Of a stretch of DNA of 64,000 bases, positions 8,823-17,193 are shown in pieces. Position numbers and translations under genes: made by a program. The first letter of the stretch is position 1. Each line of letters opens with the position of its first letter. Below the pieces are notes generated by a model that saw only the letters and a list, made by a program, of their open reading frames with translations, was not told where the DNA came from and made no database searches. The stretch is taken from contig NZ_AP024646.1 of assembly GCF_019977235.1 (NCBI RefSeq), positions 4,030,001 to 4,094,000 on the forward strand, read 5' to 3'. Source of the DNA: Arthrobacter sp. StoSoilB5 (GTDB taxonomy: Bacteria; Actinomycetota; Actinomycetes; Actinomycetales; Micrococcaceae).

Positions 8823-8894
8823 AGCCCCCCACCGGAATCGATCCGGTGACCTCGTTCTTACCAAGAACGCGCTCTACCACTGAGCTAGGGGGGC
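8823..8894 (-). tRNA. tRNA-Thr (GGT anticodon)
   Basis: A 72-nt cloverleaf on the minus strand. The acceptor GCCCCCC pairs with GGGGGGC. The D arm is AGCTCAGTGGTAGAGC, and the anticodon stem CGTTC/GAACG encloses loop TTGGTAA with anticodon GGT. The T arm is CCGGATCGATTCCGG. CCA is not encoded. It lies 61 bp upstream of tRNA-Met on the same strand. Confidence 0.95.
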
Positions 8895-9013
8895 AACGAG
8901 TAAATACTCTACCGGACGTTTTCAGAAGCTACAAATCGGCGAAAATCCGGGGAAAAACGGCGCCGACACAATTTGCGCAGAGGCCGTTTTCCTGATCCAG
9001 ATACCGGCCAAAA

Positions 9014-9499
9014 TCAGGGCAGGCGAAGCACCTGCCCGGGGTAGATGAGATCCGGGTTGGGCACAGTGTCGGCGTTGGTCGCGATCAGGGCACCGAGGTC
9101 CACACCGAACTGTGCAGCGATACCCCTCATGGTGTCGCCGGGCTCCACCACCACCTCCGTGACGCGCGGGGCCACTGGCCCGGGCTGCCCCGTCCCGGCA
9201 GCGGCCTCAGCAGCCGCCTGCTGGGCCAATGGCTGGACCTCCGGGGCTTCTGGTTCCAAGCCAGCCTCTCCGGCGATCTGAGCGCCCGCAGCATTGGCGG
9301 CTTCCTGCTGCTCGGCCGCCTGGGCTGCAGCAGCTTCCGCGGCGGCCTTGCTCGAAGTCCCGACGGCGGCAGCGTCCTCTGCGGCCTGGTCGGCAGCAGA
9401 TTGGTCCGCAGCAGCTTCCGGGGCGGTGGGCGCAACCTGACCCCTGTGATCCTTCTCACCAAGGCCAAGATTCTTCTTCAAGTTGTCGAGCAATCCCAT
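9014..9499 (-). CDS. LysM-domain protein without signal peptide
   Basis: A 161-residue protein starting at the ATG at 9499, preceded by AGGAGGGG. The N-terminus MGLLDNLKKNLGLGEKD is a short amphipathic segment, not an export signal. Residues about 22-105 are low-complexity Ala/Glu/Gln with probable disorder. A single LysM domain ends the protein (VEPGDTMRGIAAQFG through PGQVLRLP, about residues 113-161). LysM usually binds peptidoglycan, but the lack of a signal recalls cytoplasmic LysM proteins such as E. coli Kbp/YgaU. The function is not established. Confidence 0.8.
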   Translation of the reverse strand: MGLLDNLKKNLGLGEKDHRGQVAPTAPEAAADQSAADQAAEDAAAVGTSSKAAAEAAAAQAAEQQEAANAAGAQIAGEAGLEPEAPEVQPLAQQAAAEAAAGTGQPGPVAPRVTEVVVEPGDTMRGIAAQFGVDLGALIATNADTVPNPDLIYPGQVLRLP

Positions 9500-9617
9500 G
9501 GGAACCCCTCCTACATTCAGCTTGCGACCGTCAGGCTCTTCGCAGCTACGCGGCTCGTAGCACTTTGATCGTACGGCGGAGTGCCTTCCACCGCACCGTT
9601 TACCAGCGTTAAACACA

Positions 9618-9647
9618 TCAGGGGCCGGCCCAAAAGCCGACCCCTGA
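9618..9647 (-). terminator. Terminator downstream of the RNA helicase gene
   Basis: TCAGGGG-C-CGGC (9618-9629) pairs with GCCG-A-CCCCTGA (9636-9647), an 11-bp stem with one mismatch and a CCAAAA-type loop. It lies about 50 bp beyond the helicase stop codon on the minus strand and just beyond the 17-bp tandem repeat. Confidence 0.65.
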
Positions 9648-9658
9648 CGGGACTACTT

Positions 9659-9709
9659 AGTGATTACCACTTGGCAGTATTTACCACTTGGCGGTGTTTA
9701 CCATTTGCC
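9659..9709. repeat. Three 17-bp tandem repeats spanning the helicase stop codon
   Basis: Three units of exactly 17 bp lie at 9659-9675, 9676-9692 and 9693-9709. On the minus strand they read GGCAAATGGTAAACACC, GCCAAGTGGTAAATACT and GCCAAGTGGTAATCACT. The first holds the last helicase codons (Gly-Lys-Trp) and its TAA stop, and each copy repeats TGGTAA. Confidence 0.8.
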
Positions 9710-11869
9710 CTTGCGGTTGAAGTCGCGGTGTCCGCCTTCGCCACCGCTGCGGGGCTTGCGGGCGCCGTCCCCATGGCCACCGAAGCGCGAGCCGCTGGAC
9801 TGGCCGCGGTCACGGTCGCCGAAGCTGCCTGCAGTGCGCTCGGAGCGGTCGCTGTAGGTGCGGCCACCACGGTCGGCAGAGGAACGCTCGCCGCCCTCGG
9901 ACTTACGGAAGTCCTTCTTGAACCCACCGCTGCCCTTGAAGTTGCCGCCGCCACGGTTTTCGCGGTCGCCGTAGCCACCACGTCCACCTGCGCCACCGCC
10001 GGAGTAACCGCCACGGTCGCCGCTGGGCTTGCGTCCGTTATCCAGCTCGAGGTGGATCAGTTCGCCACCAATACGGGTGCGGGACAGTGCGCGCAGCTGC
10101 TCGGGGCTAAGGTCAGCCGGAAGCTCCACCAGGGAGTGGTCCGAGCGGATATCGATGCCACCGATCTGTGCAGAGGAGATGCCGCCTTCGTTGGCAATGG
10201 CGCCCACGATCGAGCCCGGCATGACGCGCTGGCGGCGTCCGACGGCGATCCGGTAGGTTGCGTTGCCCTCGGTGAGTGCACGGGTCGGGCCACGGGAGCC
10301 GAAGCCGTCCTTGGAGCGCTCGCGCTTCTGGAACTCAGGAGCTGCAGGCAGTTCCTTCACCAGCAGGGGCTGACCGCCCTGGGCCATGACCGCAAGTGCA
10401 GCGGCGATCTCCGAGGCCGGTACGTTGTGCTCTTCCTCGTAGGAGGAAATGAGGTCGCGGAACGCTGCAACATCCTCGGACTCGAGGGTCTCGGTGATTC
10501 GCTCGGCGAACTTGCCCAGGCGCAGCGTGTTCACGGTCTCGGCGGTGGGCAGGTGCATCTGCTCCACCGGCTGGCGCGTGGCCTTCTCGATGGAACGCAG
10601 CAGGTACTTCTCGCGCGGCGTCATGAACAGGATGGCGTCACCGGAACGGCCTGCACGGCCGGTGCGGCCGATGCGGTGGACGTAGGACTCGGTGTCGTGG
10701 GGGATGTCGTAGTTGATGACGTGGCTGATGCGCTCAACGTCAAGACCACGGGCTGCGACGTCGGTAGCAACCAGGATGTCGATGCGGCCTTCCTTCAGCG
10801 CGTCAACAGTGCGTTCACGCTGCTGCTGCGGGATGTCGCCATTGATGGCGGCAGCCTGGAAACCGCGGGCCTTCAGCTTGTCAGCCAGGTCCTCGGTGGC
10901 CATCTTGGTACGCACGAAGGCGATGACGCCGTCGAACTCTTCAACCTCGAGGATGCGGGTCAGGGCGTCCAGCTTGTGCGGGCCCATGACCTGGAGGTAA
11001 CGCTGCTTGGTGTTGGCGCCGGTGGTGGTCTTGGACTTCACCGAGATTTCAGCAGGGTTGTTCAGGTACTGCTTGGACATGCGGCGGATCTGGCCCGGCA
11101 TGGTGGCAGAGAACAGCGCAACCTGGCGGGTTTCCGGAGTCTGCTGGAAGATCTGCTCAACGTCATCGGCGAAGCCCATGCGCAGCATCTCGTCAGCCTC
11201 GTCCAGCACAAGGTACTGGAGTTCGGAAAGGTCCAGTGAGCCCTTGGCAATGTGGTCGATTACACGGCCGGGGGTACCGACAACAACCTGCGCACCGCGG
11301 CGGAGGCCGGCCAGCTGGGGGCCATAAGCGGACCCACCGTAAACCGGGAGGACAGTGAAATCGTCAATGTGCTTGGCGTAGGAAGTGAAGGCTTCAGCAA
11401 CCTGGAGGGCGAGTTCACGGGTCGGCGCCAGGACCAATGCCTGGGTCTTGCGGGACGGGCCGTTGAGGTCGTGCAGCTCGGCCAGGCGGGACAGTGCGGG
11501 GACAGCGAAGGCTGCAGTCTTGCCGGTACCGGTCTGGGCCAGGCCGACGACGTCGCGGCCTTCAAGCAGCAGCGGGATGGTGGCTGCCTGGATGGGGGAC
11601 GGCTTTTCGTACCCGACATCCTGCAGCGCGGCCAAAACGCGGCCATCGATGCCAAGATCGACGAAGCGGACGCCTTCTTCTTCCTCGTCCTCTGCCTTCG
11701 GGGCAGGAGCTTCGGTGAAGGCAGGGGCTGCAGACTCGGGTGCAGCGGTCTCGACGGGGGCAGCGGCGGCAGCCGGTGCTTCTACTACGGTGCCTTCAGC
11801 GGCGGTCTCTGCTACGTCAGCAGACTCAGCGTTCGGGGCATCGAAGTTTTCGTTGAGATTTTCGGTCAT
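9698..11869 (-). CDS. DEAD-box ATP-dependent RNA helicase (DeaD/CsdA-like)
   Basis: Unwinds RNA duplexes in ribosome assembly, mRNA decay or cold adaptation. From the ATG at 11869, preceded by GAGGAA, it has 723 residues. An acidic Ala/Pro/Glu-rich segment fills residues 1-65. The helicase core has a Q motif, AQTGTGKT (111-118), PTRELA, TPGR, DEAD (224-227), SAT, ATDVAARGLD and HRIGRTGRAG. A DbpA-type RNA-binding domain follows (YRIAVGRRQRVMPGSIVGAI, roughly 535-605). The last 100 residues are Gly/Arg/Ser-rich with RGG-like repeats, typical of RNA-binding tails. An upstream in-frame ATG at 11890 has no ribosome site. Confidence 0.95.
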   Translation of the reverse strand: MTENLNENFDAPNAESADVAETAAEGTVVEAPAAAAAPVETAAPESAAPAFTEAPAPKAEDEEEEGVRFVDLGIDGRVLAALQDVGYEKPSPIQAATIPLLLEGRDVVGLAQTGTGKTAAFAVPALSRLAELHDLNGPSRKTQALVLAPTRELALQVAEAFTSYAKHIDDFTVLPVYGGSAYGPQLAGLRRGAQVVVGTPGRVIDHIAKGSLDLSELQYLVLDEADEMLRMGFADDVEQIFQQTPETRQVALFSATMPGQIRRMSKQYLNNPAEISVKSKTTTGANTKQRYLQVMGPHKLDALTRILEVEEFDGVIAFVRTKMATEDLADKLKARGFQAAAINGDIPQQQRERTVDALKEGRIDILVATDVAARGLDVERISHVINYDIPHDTESYVHRIGRTGRAGRSGDAILFMTPREKYLLRSIEKATRQPVEQMHLPTAETVNTLRLGKFAERITETLESEDVAAFRDLISSYEEEHNVPASEIAAALAVMAQGGQPLLVKELPAAPEFQKRERSKDGFGSRGPTRALTEGNATYRIAVGRRQRVMPGSIVGAIANEGGISSAQIGGIDIRSDHSLVELPADLSPEQLRALSRTRIGGELIHLELDNGRKPSGDRGGYSGGGAGGRGGYGDRENRGGGNFKGSGGFKKDFRKSEGGERSSADRGGRTYSDRSERTAGSFGDRDRGQSSGSRFGGHGDGARKPRSGGEGGHRDFNRKGKW

Positions 11870-12286
11870 AGGGGGAAATTCCTCATCCATAGGGCAGTCG
11901 GCGCGGCCCGGTTGGGCTTGGCCGCATTACTCGTCGCGAAGAGCCGGGCAAAGGTGCCCTGCTTTCGCAAGAAGTCCGGCGCTATCGCAATCCCATGGCA
12001 GGACTTCCCGCTGCATCTCTTGGCTGCTATCCCAGCAGTCTGTACAGCGTTTTCTTTAGCCGGCTCTCCCTATGAAAATGCCCGCACACATTTGCGGGCC
12101 CCAACACTTACCAGTCCTGCCTCAAGAATTGGGCAGGATAAAGGGATTTCCGGAGTGGGGGATATTTCAAGTGTAGGGCACAGAGGGTCGTTACCGCGAG
12201 TTGAGGGCTGATGAAGCCAGGGTGAGCTTGAGCACACCCGAACTCTAAGGGGCCTCCATGAAGCACTACAGCCAGTTCAACAAGCC
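11870..12286 (-). promoter_or_regulatory. Long leader/intergenic region of the helicase gene with a terminator-like hairpin
   Basis: This 417-bp stretch between the MOSC stop and the helicase start holds no convincing gene. GCCCGCA (12080-12086) and TGCGGGC (12093-12099) form a 7-bp stem. On the minus strand ATTTTC follows, as in a weak intrinsic terminator. It may end the MOSC transcript, about 190 bp downstream, or act in the long leader of the helicase mRNA about 210 nt before its start. Long structured leaders are common in cold-shock helicase genes. The sequence cannot decide between these. Confidence 0.45.
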
Positions 12287-12943
12287 TTACAGCCCGTTCC
12301 GACGCAGGACTTTCTCGAACTTGTCATGGTATTCATCCTGAAGCCGGACCTCACCGTCCGCTTCGGCGTCGAGCAGGGCCTGGACCATGTCCGGCGTGGG
12401 CTCGCTGAACCACTGGCCAACGGTAATGCCATGCTTCGGTACGAACAGCCGGTGAATGTGGTCTCCCGCAGAGACCGTCCCGGTCTTGATCACGCGCAGG
12501 TATGTTCCCACCCGTCCGGCCTGCGTGAAGCGCTTCACCCATTGCGGCTCGTCCAGCGAGCGCTGGAACGTGGCGCACGGGACCCGCGGGGACGTCACTT
12601 CCACTTCCACATCCAGACCGATCTTCCAGCGTTCACCAATCACGGCTCCCGTGGTTTCGATTCCGGCCACGCGCAGGTTCTCCCCGAACACCCCGGCTGG
12701 AAGCTCACGATCCAGTTCCGTGGACCAGTAGTCGGCGTCTGCCTGGGAATAGGCGTAAAGCGCCTGGTCTTCGCCCCCGTGATCGAACCGGTTTGCCTGG
12801 ACGTCACCATGGACCCCGAGCTTGTGGATCTTGACGGGGCCTTCCACGGGACGCTTATCGATCGCGGTGACGCCAACGCTTCCTTCCGGGTCCGGCAACA
12901 GCTGGTGGACACGGCAGACAGCGAGGAGGGATGCGGTGTTCAT
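12287..12943 (-). CDS. MOSC domain protein (YiiM-like)
   Basis: A 218-residue MOSC protein, a fold related to the molybdenum-cofactor sulfurase C-terminal domain. YiiM-type members bind molybdenum cofactor and help reduce N-hydroxylated compounds. Visible family marks are HKLGVHGDVQANRFDHGGED (about 40-59) and SPRVPCATFQ, which carries the conserved metal-ligating Cys. The C-terminal 3-alpha domain region (TPDMVQALLD) follows. I start at the ATG at 12943; a TTG two codons earlier is possible. It is followed by the long helicase leader. Confidence 0.88.
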   Translation of the reverse strand: MNTASLLAVCRVHQLLPDPEGSVGVTAIDKRPVEGPVKIHKLGVHGDVQANRFDHGGEDQALYAYSQADADYWSTELDRELPAGVFGENLRVAGIETTGAVIGERWKIGLDVEVEVTSPRVPCATFQRSLDEPQWVKRFTQAGRVGTYLRVIKTGTVSAGDHIHRLFVPKHGITVGQWFSEPTPDMVQALLDAEADGEVRLQDEYHDKFEKVLRRNGL

Positions 12944-12973
12944 GGACAACAGTTTACGGACGAAGGGCCGGAT

Positions 12974-13648
12974 TTAAGGATCGAACCGGTAACCCATTCC
13001 CGCTTCGGTGTGCAAGTGACGCGGCGCGGCCGGGTCCCGCTCCAGCTTTCGCCGCAACTGGGCAATATAGACCCGCAGATATTGGGTCTCCTTGGCATAG
13101 GCCTGACCCCAGACCTGCGTCAGGATCTGCTGCTGGCTCACGAGCTTCCCCTTGTTCCGGACCAGCAACTCCAGGATGTTCCACTCGGTGGGCGTCAGCC
13201 TCACCTCTGAACCATCCTTCACGATTTTCTTGCCGGCCAGGTCCACCATGAAGTCCGACGTCGCCAAGGTAGGTTCTTCACGATCGGTAAGGACCCGGCG
13301 CGAGGCAACCCGAAGCCGCGCAAGCAGTTCATCCAGTCCGAAAGGCTTGGTCACGTAGTCGTCCGCGCCGGCGTCGAGCGCTTCAACTTTGTCCTCCGAG
13401 GCATGCCGGGCGGACAAGACGATGATGGGCATGCTGCTCCACCCGCGGATGCGGCGGATGATCTCCACTCCGTCCATGTCCGGCAAGCCAAGGTCCAGCA
13501 CAACAATATTCACGCTTTGTTTCGCCACCGCGTTCAAGGCGTCGGCGCCGTTTCCCACGGTCACTGCCTGATAGCCATGGGCCTGCAAGGTGACCTGCAT
13601 TGCCCGCGCAATCTGGGCTTCGTCCTCAACTATCAGCACCCGGGTCAT
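12974..13648 (-). CDS. kdpE: KdpE-like response regulator, OmpR family
   Basis: The output half of a two-component system, 224 residues. The receiver domain has acidic residues in VEDE (7-10), phospho-acceptor Asp52 in LDLGLPD and a conserved Lys in KPFG. The C-terminal winged helix carries LTPTEWNILELL and the DNA-contacting region ending GYRFDP. Its ATG overlaps the kinase stop by 4 bp (ATGA), so the pair is coupled. The KdpE name rests on the partner kinase and overall similarity. No kdpFABC operon is in the window, so the target is unproven. Confidence 0.87.
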   Translation of the reverse strand: MTRVLIVEDEAQIARAMQVTLQAHGYQAVTVGNGADALNAVAKQSVNIVVLDLGLPDMDGVEIIRRIRGWSSMPIIVLSARHASEDKVEALDAGADDYVTKPFGLDELLARLRVASRRVLTDREEPTLATSDFMVDLAGKKIVKDGSEVRLTPTEWNILELLVRNKGKLVSQQQILTQVWGQAYAKETQYLRVYIAQLRRKLERDPAAPRHLHTEAGMGYRFDP

Positions 13649-15165
13649 GCCCTGCCCCCGCCGTGACCGGTCCACAACGGCAGCGTAACCACCATGGTCA
13701 GGCCGCCACCTGGCGTCGGCTCCGCCATAAGCGTGCCTCCCATGGCTTCCGTAAAACCTTTGGCCACCGCAAGTCCCAGGCCGATTCCACCGCCGGCGCT
13801 TGCGGGGGCAGGCGAATCGCCAAGCCGCTGGAATGGCTGGAACATCTCAAGCACCTCGTTGTGTCCCACTCCGCTGCCGTGGTCCACGATCCTCAGTTCG
13901 CTGGCAGGCCTGTCCCCCACGGTGATCCCGGCGCCTGCACGCGCAGTGAGGACAACGTCCGAACCCGGCGCGTATTTCACTGCGTTTTCAACGATGTTGG
14001 CCACCACGCTCTCCAGCATTCCGGCATCAGCCGTTACCGGCGGAAGGTTGGGTTGCAGCTCGTTGCGTATCCGGTCCTTCGGGATCCCGCGTAGTGCTTC
14101 AGGCAGAATTTCAGCCCACGTGGTGCCCGCGAGCAACGGGTTCACGGCGTCGGCGGTAATCCGGGACATATCCAGCAGGTTGTCCACCAAATGGTCCAGG
14201 CGATCGGCGTAATTCTCGATTGTCTCCAGCAACTCCTTCTCCACGTCCGGCGGGAACTGGACCTCTTCCTGCCGCAGGCTGCTGACAGCCAGTTTGATGC
14301 CGGCCAGCGGCGTCCGCAAGTCATGCGAAACGGCACGAAGGATGGACGTGCGCATCTTGTTTCCCTCGGCCAGGCGAAGGTTGTCCCGCCGGCTCTTGAC
14401 CAGTTGCTGCCGCTCACGCACGGCAACCACGAACGCTCCGAAGGCGGCCAGCAGCCGCTGGTGTTGCGAAGACAGCGCACCGCCGCGCAACAACAGCGTG
14501 TAGTGGGGATCGACGACGGCGGCATGGTCGGCCGCGGCGTGGGTCACCGGCGGATTGGGGCCGGCACTCGCAAGGACCCTCCACTGTGGCGGCGCCCCTG
14601 GCACTGTGACGCTGTCCGGGGTGGGGGAACCCAACAATGTCACAGCTTCCATGCCGAGGTTGCCGCGGACCTTTTCAAGGAAGGACTCAAGGCTGCCGTC
14701 CGAGCTAAGGATGCGCAGGGCCAACTCGCTCAGGGCCGTGGCCTCTGCCTCGGACCTCGCAGCTTCCTGGGCCCTGCGGCTTGCCAGTCCCACCGCGAGC
14801 GCCACGCCGCAGGCCACAGCCAGGAAAACCACAAGGGTGAAGAGGGTGGTGGGATCAGCGATGGACAGCGAACCAACGGGTTCGGCGGAGAAGTAGTTCA
14901 ACAGGAAACTGCCCAGCACTGCTGCGACCACGGCCGGCCACAGGCCTCCGATGGCGGCAACGGCCACGGCTGCTGCCAGCTGAAGGAGCATGATCATGGC
15001 GAAGTTGCGGAAGCCCAGCAAAGTGACCAGTACTTCGACGCCGGGCGGCATCAGCAGGGCCAGGAAAAGGCCTGTGGCAACACGTCCACGGCCGATGCCC
15101 CGAACCGCGGGAAGACGCAGGAGAACGGCGTCGGCTTCGGTGCTTTGTGCTTCAGGACCTGGCAT
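13645..15165 (-). CDS. KdpD-like sensor histidine kinase lacking the N-terminal KdpD/USP domains
   Basis: A 506-residue membrane kinase starting at the ATG at 15165 with GAAGGAT upstream. Four membrane helices (about residues 30-130) form the DUF4118 module typical of KdpD. A GAF-like region follows. The HisKA box SHDLRTPLAG has phospho-His281, and the ATPase has NIVENAVKYAP (N box), DHGSGVG and GIGLGLAVAKG. E. coli KdpD is about 890 residues and has a cytoplasmic N-terminal KdpD/universal-stress domain. That half is absent here, a form also seen in some actinobacteria. It senses K+ or osmotic state by family analogy only. Confidence 0.87.
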   Translation of the reverse strand: MPGPEAQSTEADAVLLRLPAVRGIGRGRVATGLFLALLMPPGVEVLVTLLGFRNFAMIMLLQLAAAVAVAAIGGLWPAVVAAVLGSFLLNYFSAEPVGSLSIADPTTLFTLVVFLAVACGVALAVGLASRRAQEAARSEAEATALSELALRILSSDGSLESFLEKVRGNLGMEAVTLLGSPTPDSVTVPGAPPQWRVLASAGPNPPVTHAAADHAAVVDPHYTLLLRGGALSSQHQRLLAAFGAFVVAVRERQQLVKSRRDNLRLAEGNKMRTSILRAVSHDLRTPLAGIKLAVSSLRQEEVQFPPDVEKELLETIENYADRLDHLVDNLLDMSRITADAVNPLLAGTTWAEILPEALRGIPKDRIRNELQPNLPPVTADAGMLESVVANIVENAVKYAPGSDVVLTARAGAGITVGDRPASELRIVDHGSGVGHNEVLEMFQPFQRLGDSPAPASAGGGIGLGLAVAKGFTEAMGGTLMAEPTPGGGLTMVVTLPLWTGHGGGRA

Positions 15166-15190
15166 GGCTACATCCTTCCACGATTGGCAG

Positions 15191-15210
15191 GGTGGGCAGT
15201 TCTGCCCACC
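15191..15210. promoter_or_regulatory. Perfect inverted repeat just upstream of the histidine kinase gene
   Basis: GGTGGGCAG (15191-15199), TT, CTGCCCACC (15202-15210). With one mismatch the repeat extends outward by three more bases. It ends 26 bp before the kinase start and could be an operator for the coupled regulator or a leader hairpin. Function is inferred from position only. Confidence 0.4.
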
Positions 15211-15316
15211 TTGCTCTGAGACCAGTGCCCGCGCTCCGCTCAAGGACTAGGCTTGCTTTCAGCATCTGGTCCGGCATGGCGTCGGACACTCCAACGGTCT
15301 ATCCAGGGGGATATAC

Positions 15317-15985
15317 ATGGACCCGAAAGAAGGCGCCGCAGGCAACGGCGGTTCAGGCAATGGCTCGGACGCGGCCAGGAATCCGCCCAAGCCACCACCA
15401 TGGCAAGTGCCCAAGCCCGAGCTTCACCCCGAGTTGATCCCGCCTGCCGTTGACGACCAGAACGAAACGCCAAACGGACACAAGCCTGGCTCCCCCAGGC
15501 CCGATGCATCCCACCCGGAGCCAGGCGGACCCCTTCCGATCATTGATCCGTTCGCCAAGGAACGTGAACGCGAATCAGCCCAGGCAGAGGCACGGAAGAA
15601 GCGCTCCCGGCGCCGCACCGTCGTCGTGGGTTTGGGCGTTACTGCTCTTCTGGCCGGAACCATCACCGCCGTTGTTGCCAGCAGCGAGCAAGAGGCCGAC
15701 TACGCGCAGGTCTGTTTCAACGATGAAACCGGCGAGCGCGTAGACGATACCCAATGCAACAACAGCAGCTCGGATGGCCGCGGTTCGGCTATCTACGCCT
15801 GGTACTTCTACTCGCGGGGATCCAGCGTGCCCGCTGTGGGACAGAACCGTAACTCCTACCCGGGCTCCGCCAAGACAGTTCCGCAGGGCGCAAAGACCTC
15901 TACGGGTTACAGCACCAAAGGCGGCACAGTCAGCCGTGGCGGCTTTGGCAGCAGTTCCAAAAGCGGCGGAAGCTCGGGAGGCTAG
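15317..15985 (+). CDS. YgiB-like (DUF1190-related) single-pass membrane protein
   Basis: A 222-residue protein with AGGGGG before the ATG. A Pro/Gly-rich cytoplasmic N-terminus (1-90) ends in a basic patch KKRSRRR. One membrane helix follows (about 100-120, VVVGLGVTALLAGTITAVV), then an extracytoplasmic part with CFNDETGERVDDTQC. The Gly/Ser-rich tail contains TVSRGGFGSSSK, which matches the TVTRGGFG motif I recall in the tail of E. coli YgiB. The next gene is a YgiC-like ligase, as in E. coli ygiBC, which supports the call. Its role is unknown; it may hold the ligase near the membrane or be its substrate. Confidence 0.75.
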   Translation: MDPKEGAAGNGGSGNGSDAARNPPKPPPWQVPKPELHPELIPPAVDDQNETPNGHKPGSPRPDASHPEPGGPLPIIDPFAKERERESAQAEARKKRSRRRTVVVGLGVTALLAGTITAVVASSEQEADYAQVCFNDETGERVDDTQCNNSSSDGRGSAIYAWYFYSRGSSVPAVGQNRNSYPGSAKTVPQGAKTSTGYSTKGGTVSRGGFGSSSKSGGSSGG

Positions 15986-15987
15986 GC

Positions 15988-17193
15988 GTGCAGCGTTTGC
16001 CCTCCGAGCCCAGGCCGGACTGGAAAAAGAAGATCGAAGAACAAGGCCTGGTTTTTTCCACCACCACCATGCCCGACGGCCGCAAAATCGAATACTGGAA
16101 CGAGTCGGCGTACTACGAATTCACCATGGACGAGGTGGAGACGCTCGAGAAGACAGCGGAGGACATGCACCTCATGTGCCTGGAGGCGGCAAAGTACCTT
16201 GCCACCGGGGCGATGGGCGAAATTGGGATCGGGCAACAGGCGCTGGAGCTCGCCGGCGAATCCTTGCAGGCCGGGGACATGGACATCTACGGCCGCTTCG
16301 ACTTCATCTATGACGGCAAGGGTGGGCCGGCAAAGATGCTGGAGTACAACGCCGATACACCCACCGGCCTCATTGAAGCCTCCGTTGCGCAGTGGTTCTG
16401 GCTGCAGGATGTGTTCCCGGAAAAGGACCAGTGGAACGGAATCCATGAGGCGTTGATCCGGCAATGGAAAAAGCTGCAGTTCCGCACCGGAATGAGCACA
16501 CTGCACGTGGCTCATTCGGAGGCCGAAGAATCCGGTGAAGACTGGATGACCGCCGCCTACATGCGGGATGTGGCCAGCCAGGGTGGGTGGACCACCATCG
16601 GCATCAATATGTCCGACATCGGCTGGGACCCGAACCTGAACCGCTTTGTGGACCTGGACAATTTCATGATCAGCACCATGTTCAAGCTGTATCCGTGGGA
16701 ACTGATGATGAAGGAACCTTTCGGGCATCGGCTGCTGACGCGGGCGCACAACCCCCGGTGGGTGGAGCCCGCGTGGAAGATGCTGCTTTCCAACAAAGCC
16801 CTGCTGGCTGCGTTGTGGCACCTCTACCCTGGCCACGAGAACCTGCTGCCGGCCTACCTTGGCGATCCTGGTCCGCTCAAAGAATGGGTGGCCAAGCCTC
16901 TTCATGGCCGCGAGGGCGATAACATCCGCATCCATGCCCCCGGCATCGAACTCCAGCAACCCGGCGGCTATGGCCGTGAAGGGTGGTGCTTCCAGCAGTA
17001 CCACGCACTCCCTGACTTCGAGGGGAACCACCCGGTGCTGGGCCTATGGGTGGTGGATGGCGAGTCCGTCGGTTGCGGTATCCGCGAATCGGATGGCCCC
17101 ATCACGGACTATTTCTGCCGTTTCGTTCCCAACACCATTGACGCCCCGGCGCCTGCCGCGCCCACTACTACTTCCTACGGAGCTGCGCTTTGA
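15988..17193 (+). CDS. ygiC: Glutathionylspermidine synthase-like ATP-grasp ligase (YgiC family)
   Basis: ATP-dependent amide ligase of the glutathionylspermidine synthetase C-terminal family, 401 residues. The GTG start has GGGAGG in front, inside the end of the YgiB-like gene. ATP-grasp features include FDFIYDGKGGPAKMLEYNAD, with the acidic metal-binding stretch and TPTGLIEAS (about residues 106-130), and KPLHGREGDNI (about 310-320), which supplies the nucleotide-binding Lys. The amidase domain of bifunctional Gsp synthases is absent. Actinobacteria generally make mycothiol, not glutathione, so the true substrate is probably another carboxylate and amine. The stop overlaps the permease start. 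Confidence 0.9.
   Translation: MQRLPSEPRPDWKKKIEEQGLVFSTTTMPDGRKIEYWNESAYYEFTMDEVETLEKTAEDMHLMCLEAAKYLATGAMGEIGIGQQALELAGESLQAGDMDIYGRFDFIYDGKGGPAKMLEYNADTPTGLIEASVAQWFWLQDVFPEKDQWNGIHEALIRQWKKLQFRTGMSTLHVAHSEAEESGEDWMTAAYMRDVASQGGWTTIGINMSDIGWDPNLNRFVDLDNFMISTMFKLYPWELMMKEPFGHRLLTRAHNPRWVEPAWKMLLSNKALLAALWHLYPGHENLLPAYLGDPGPLKEWVAKPLHGREGDNIRIHAPGIELQQPGGYGREGWCFQQYHALPDFEGNHPVLGLWVVDGESVGCGIRESDGPITDYFCRFVPNTIDAPAPAAPTTTSYGAAL

Noticed and set aside
9581..11239. Long plus-strand open frame opposite the RNA helicase gene
   Set aside because: It is the mirror of high-GC coding DNA. The minus strand carries a complete set of DEAD-box motifs, and the plus frame has none.
12258..12341. A 27-codon plus-strand frame (starting MKHYSQFNKPYSPF) at the end of the MOSC gene
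   Set aside because: The ribosome site is poor, it overlaps the 3' coding end of the opposite-strand MOSC gene, and no family is recognisable. A chance frame is more likely.
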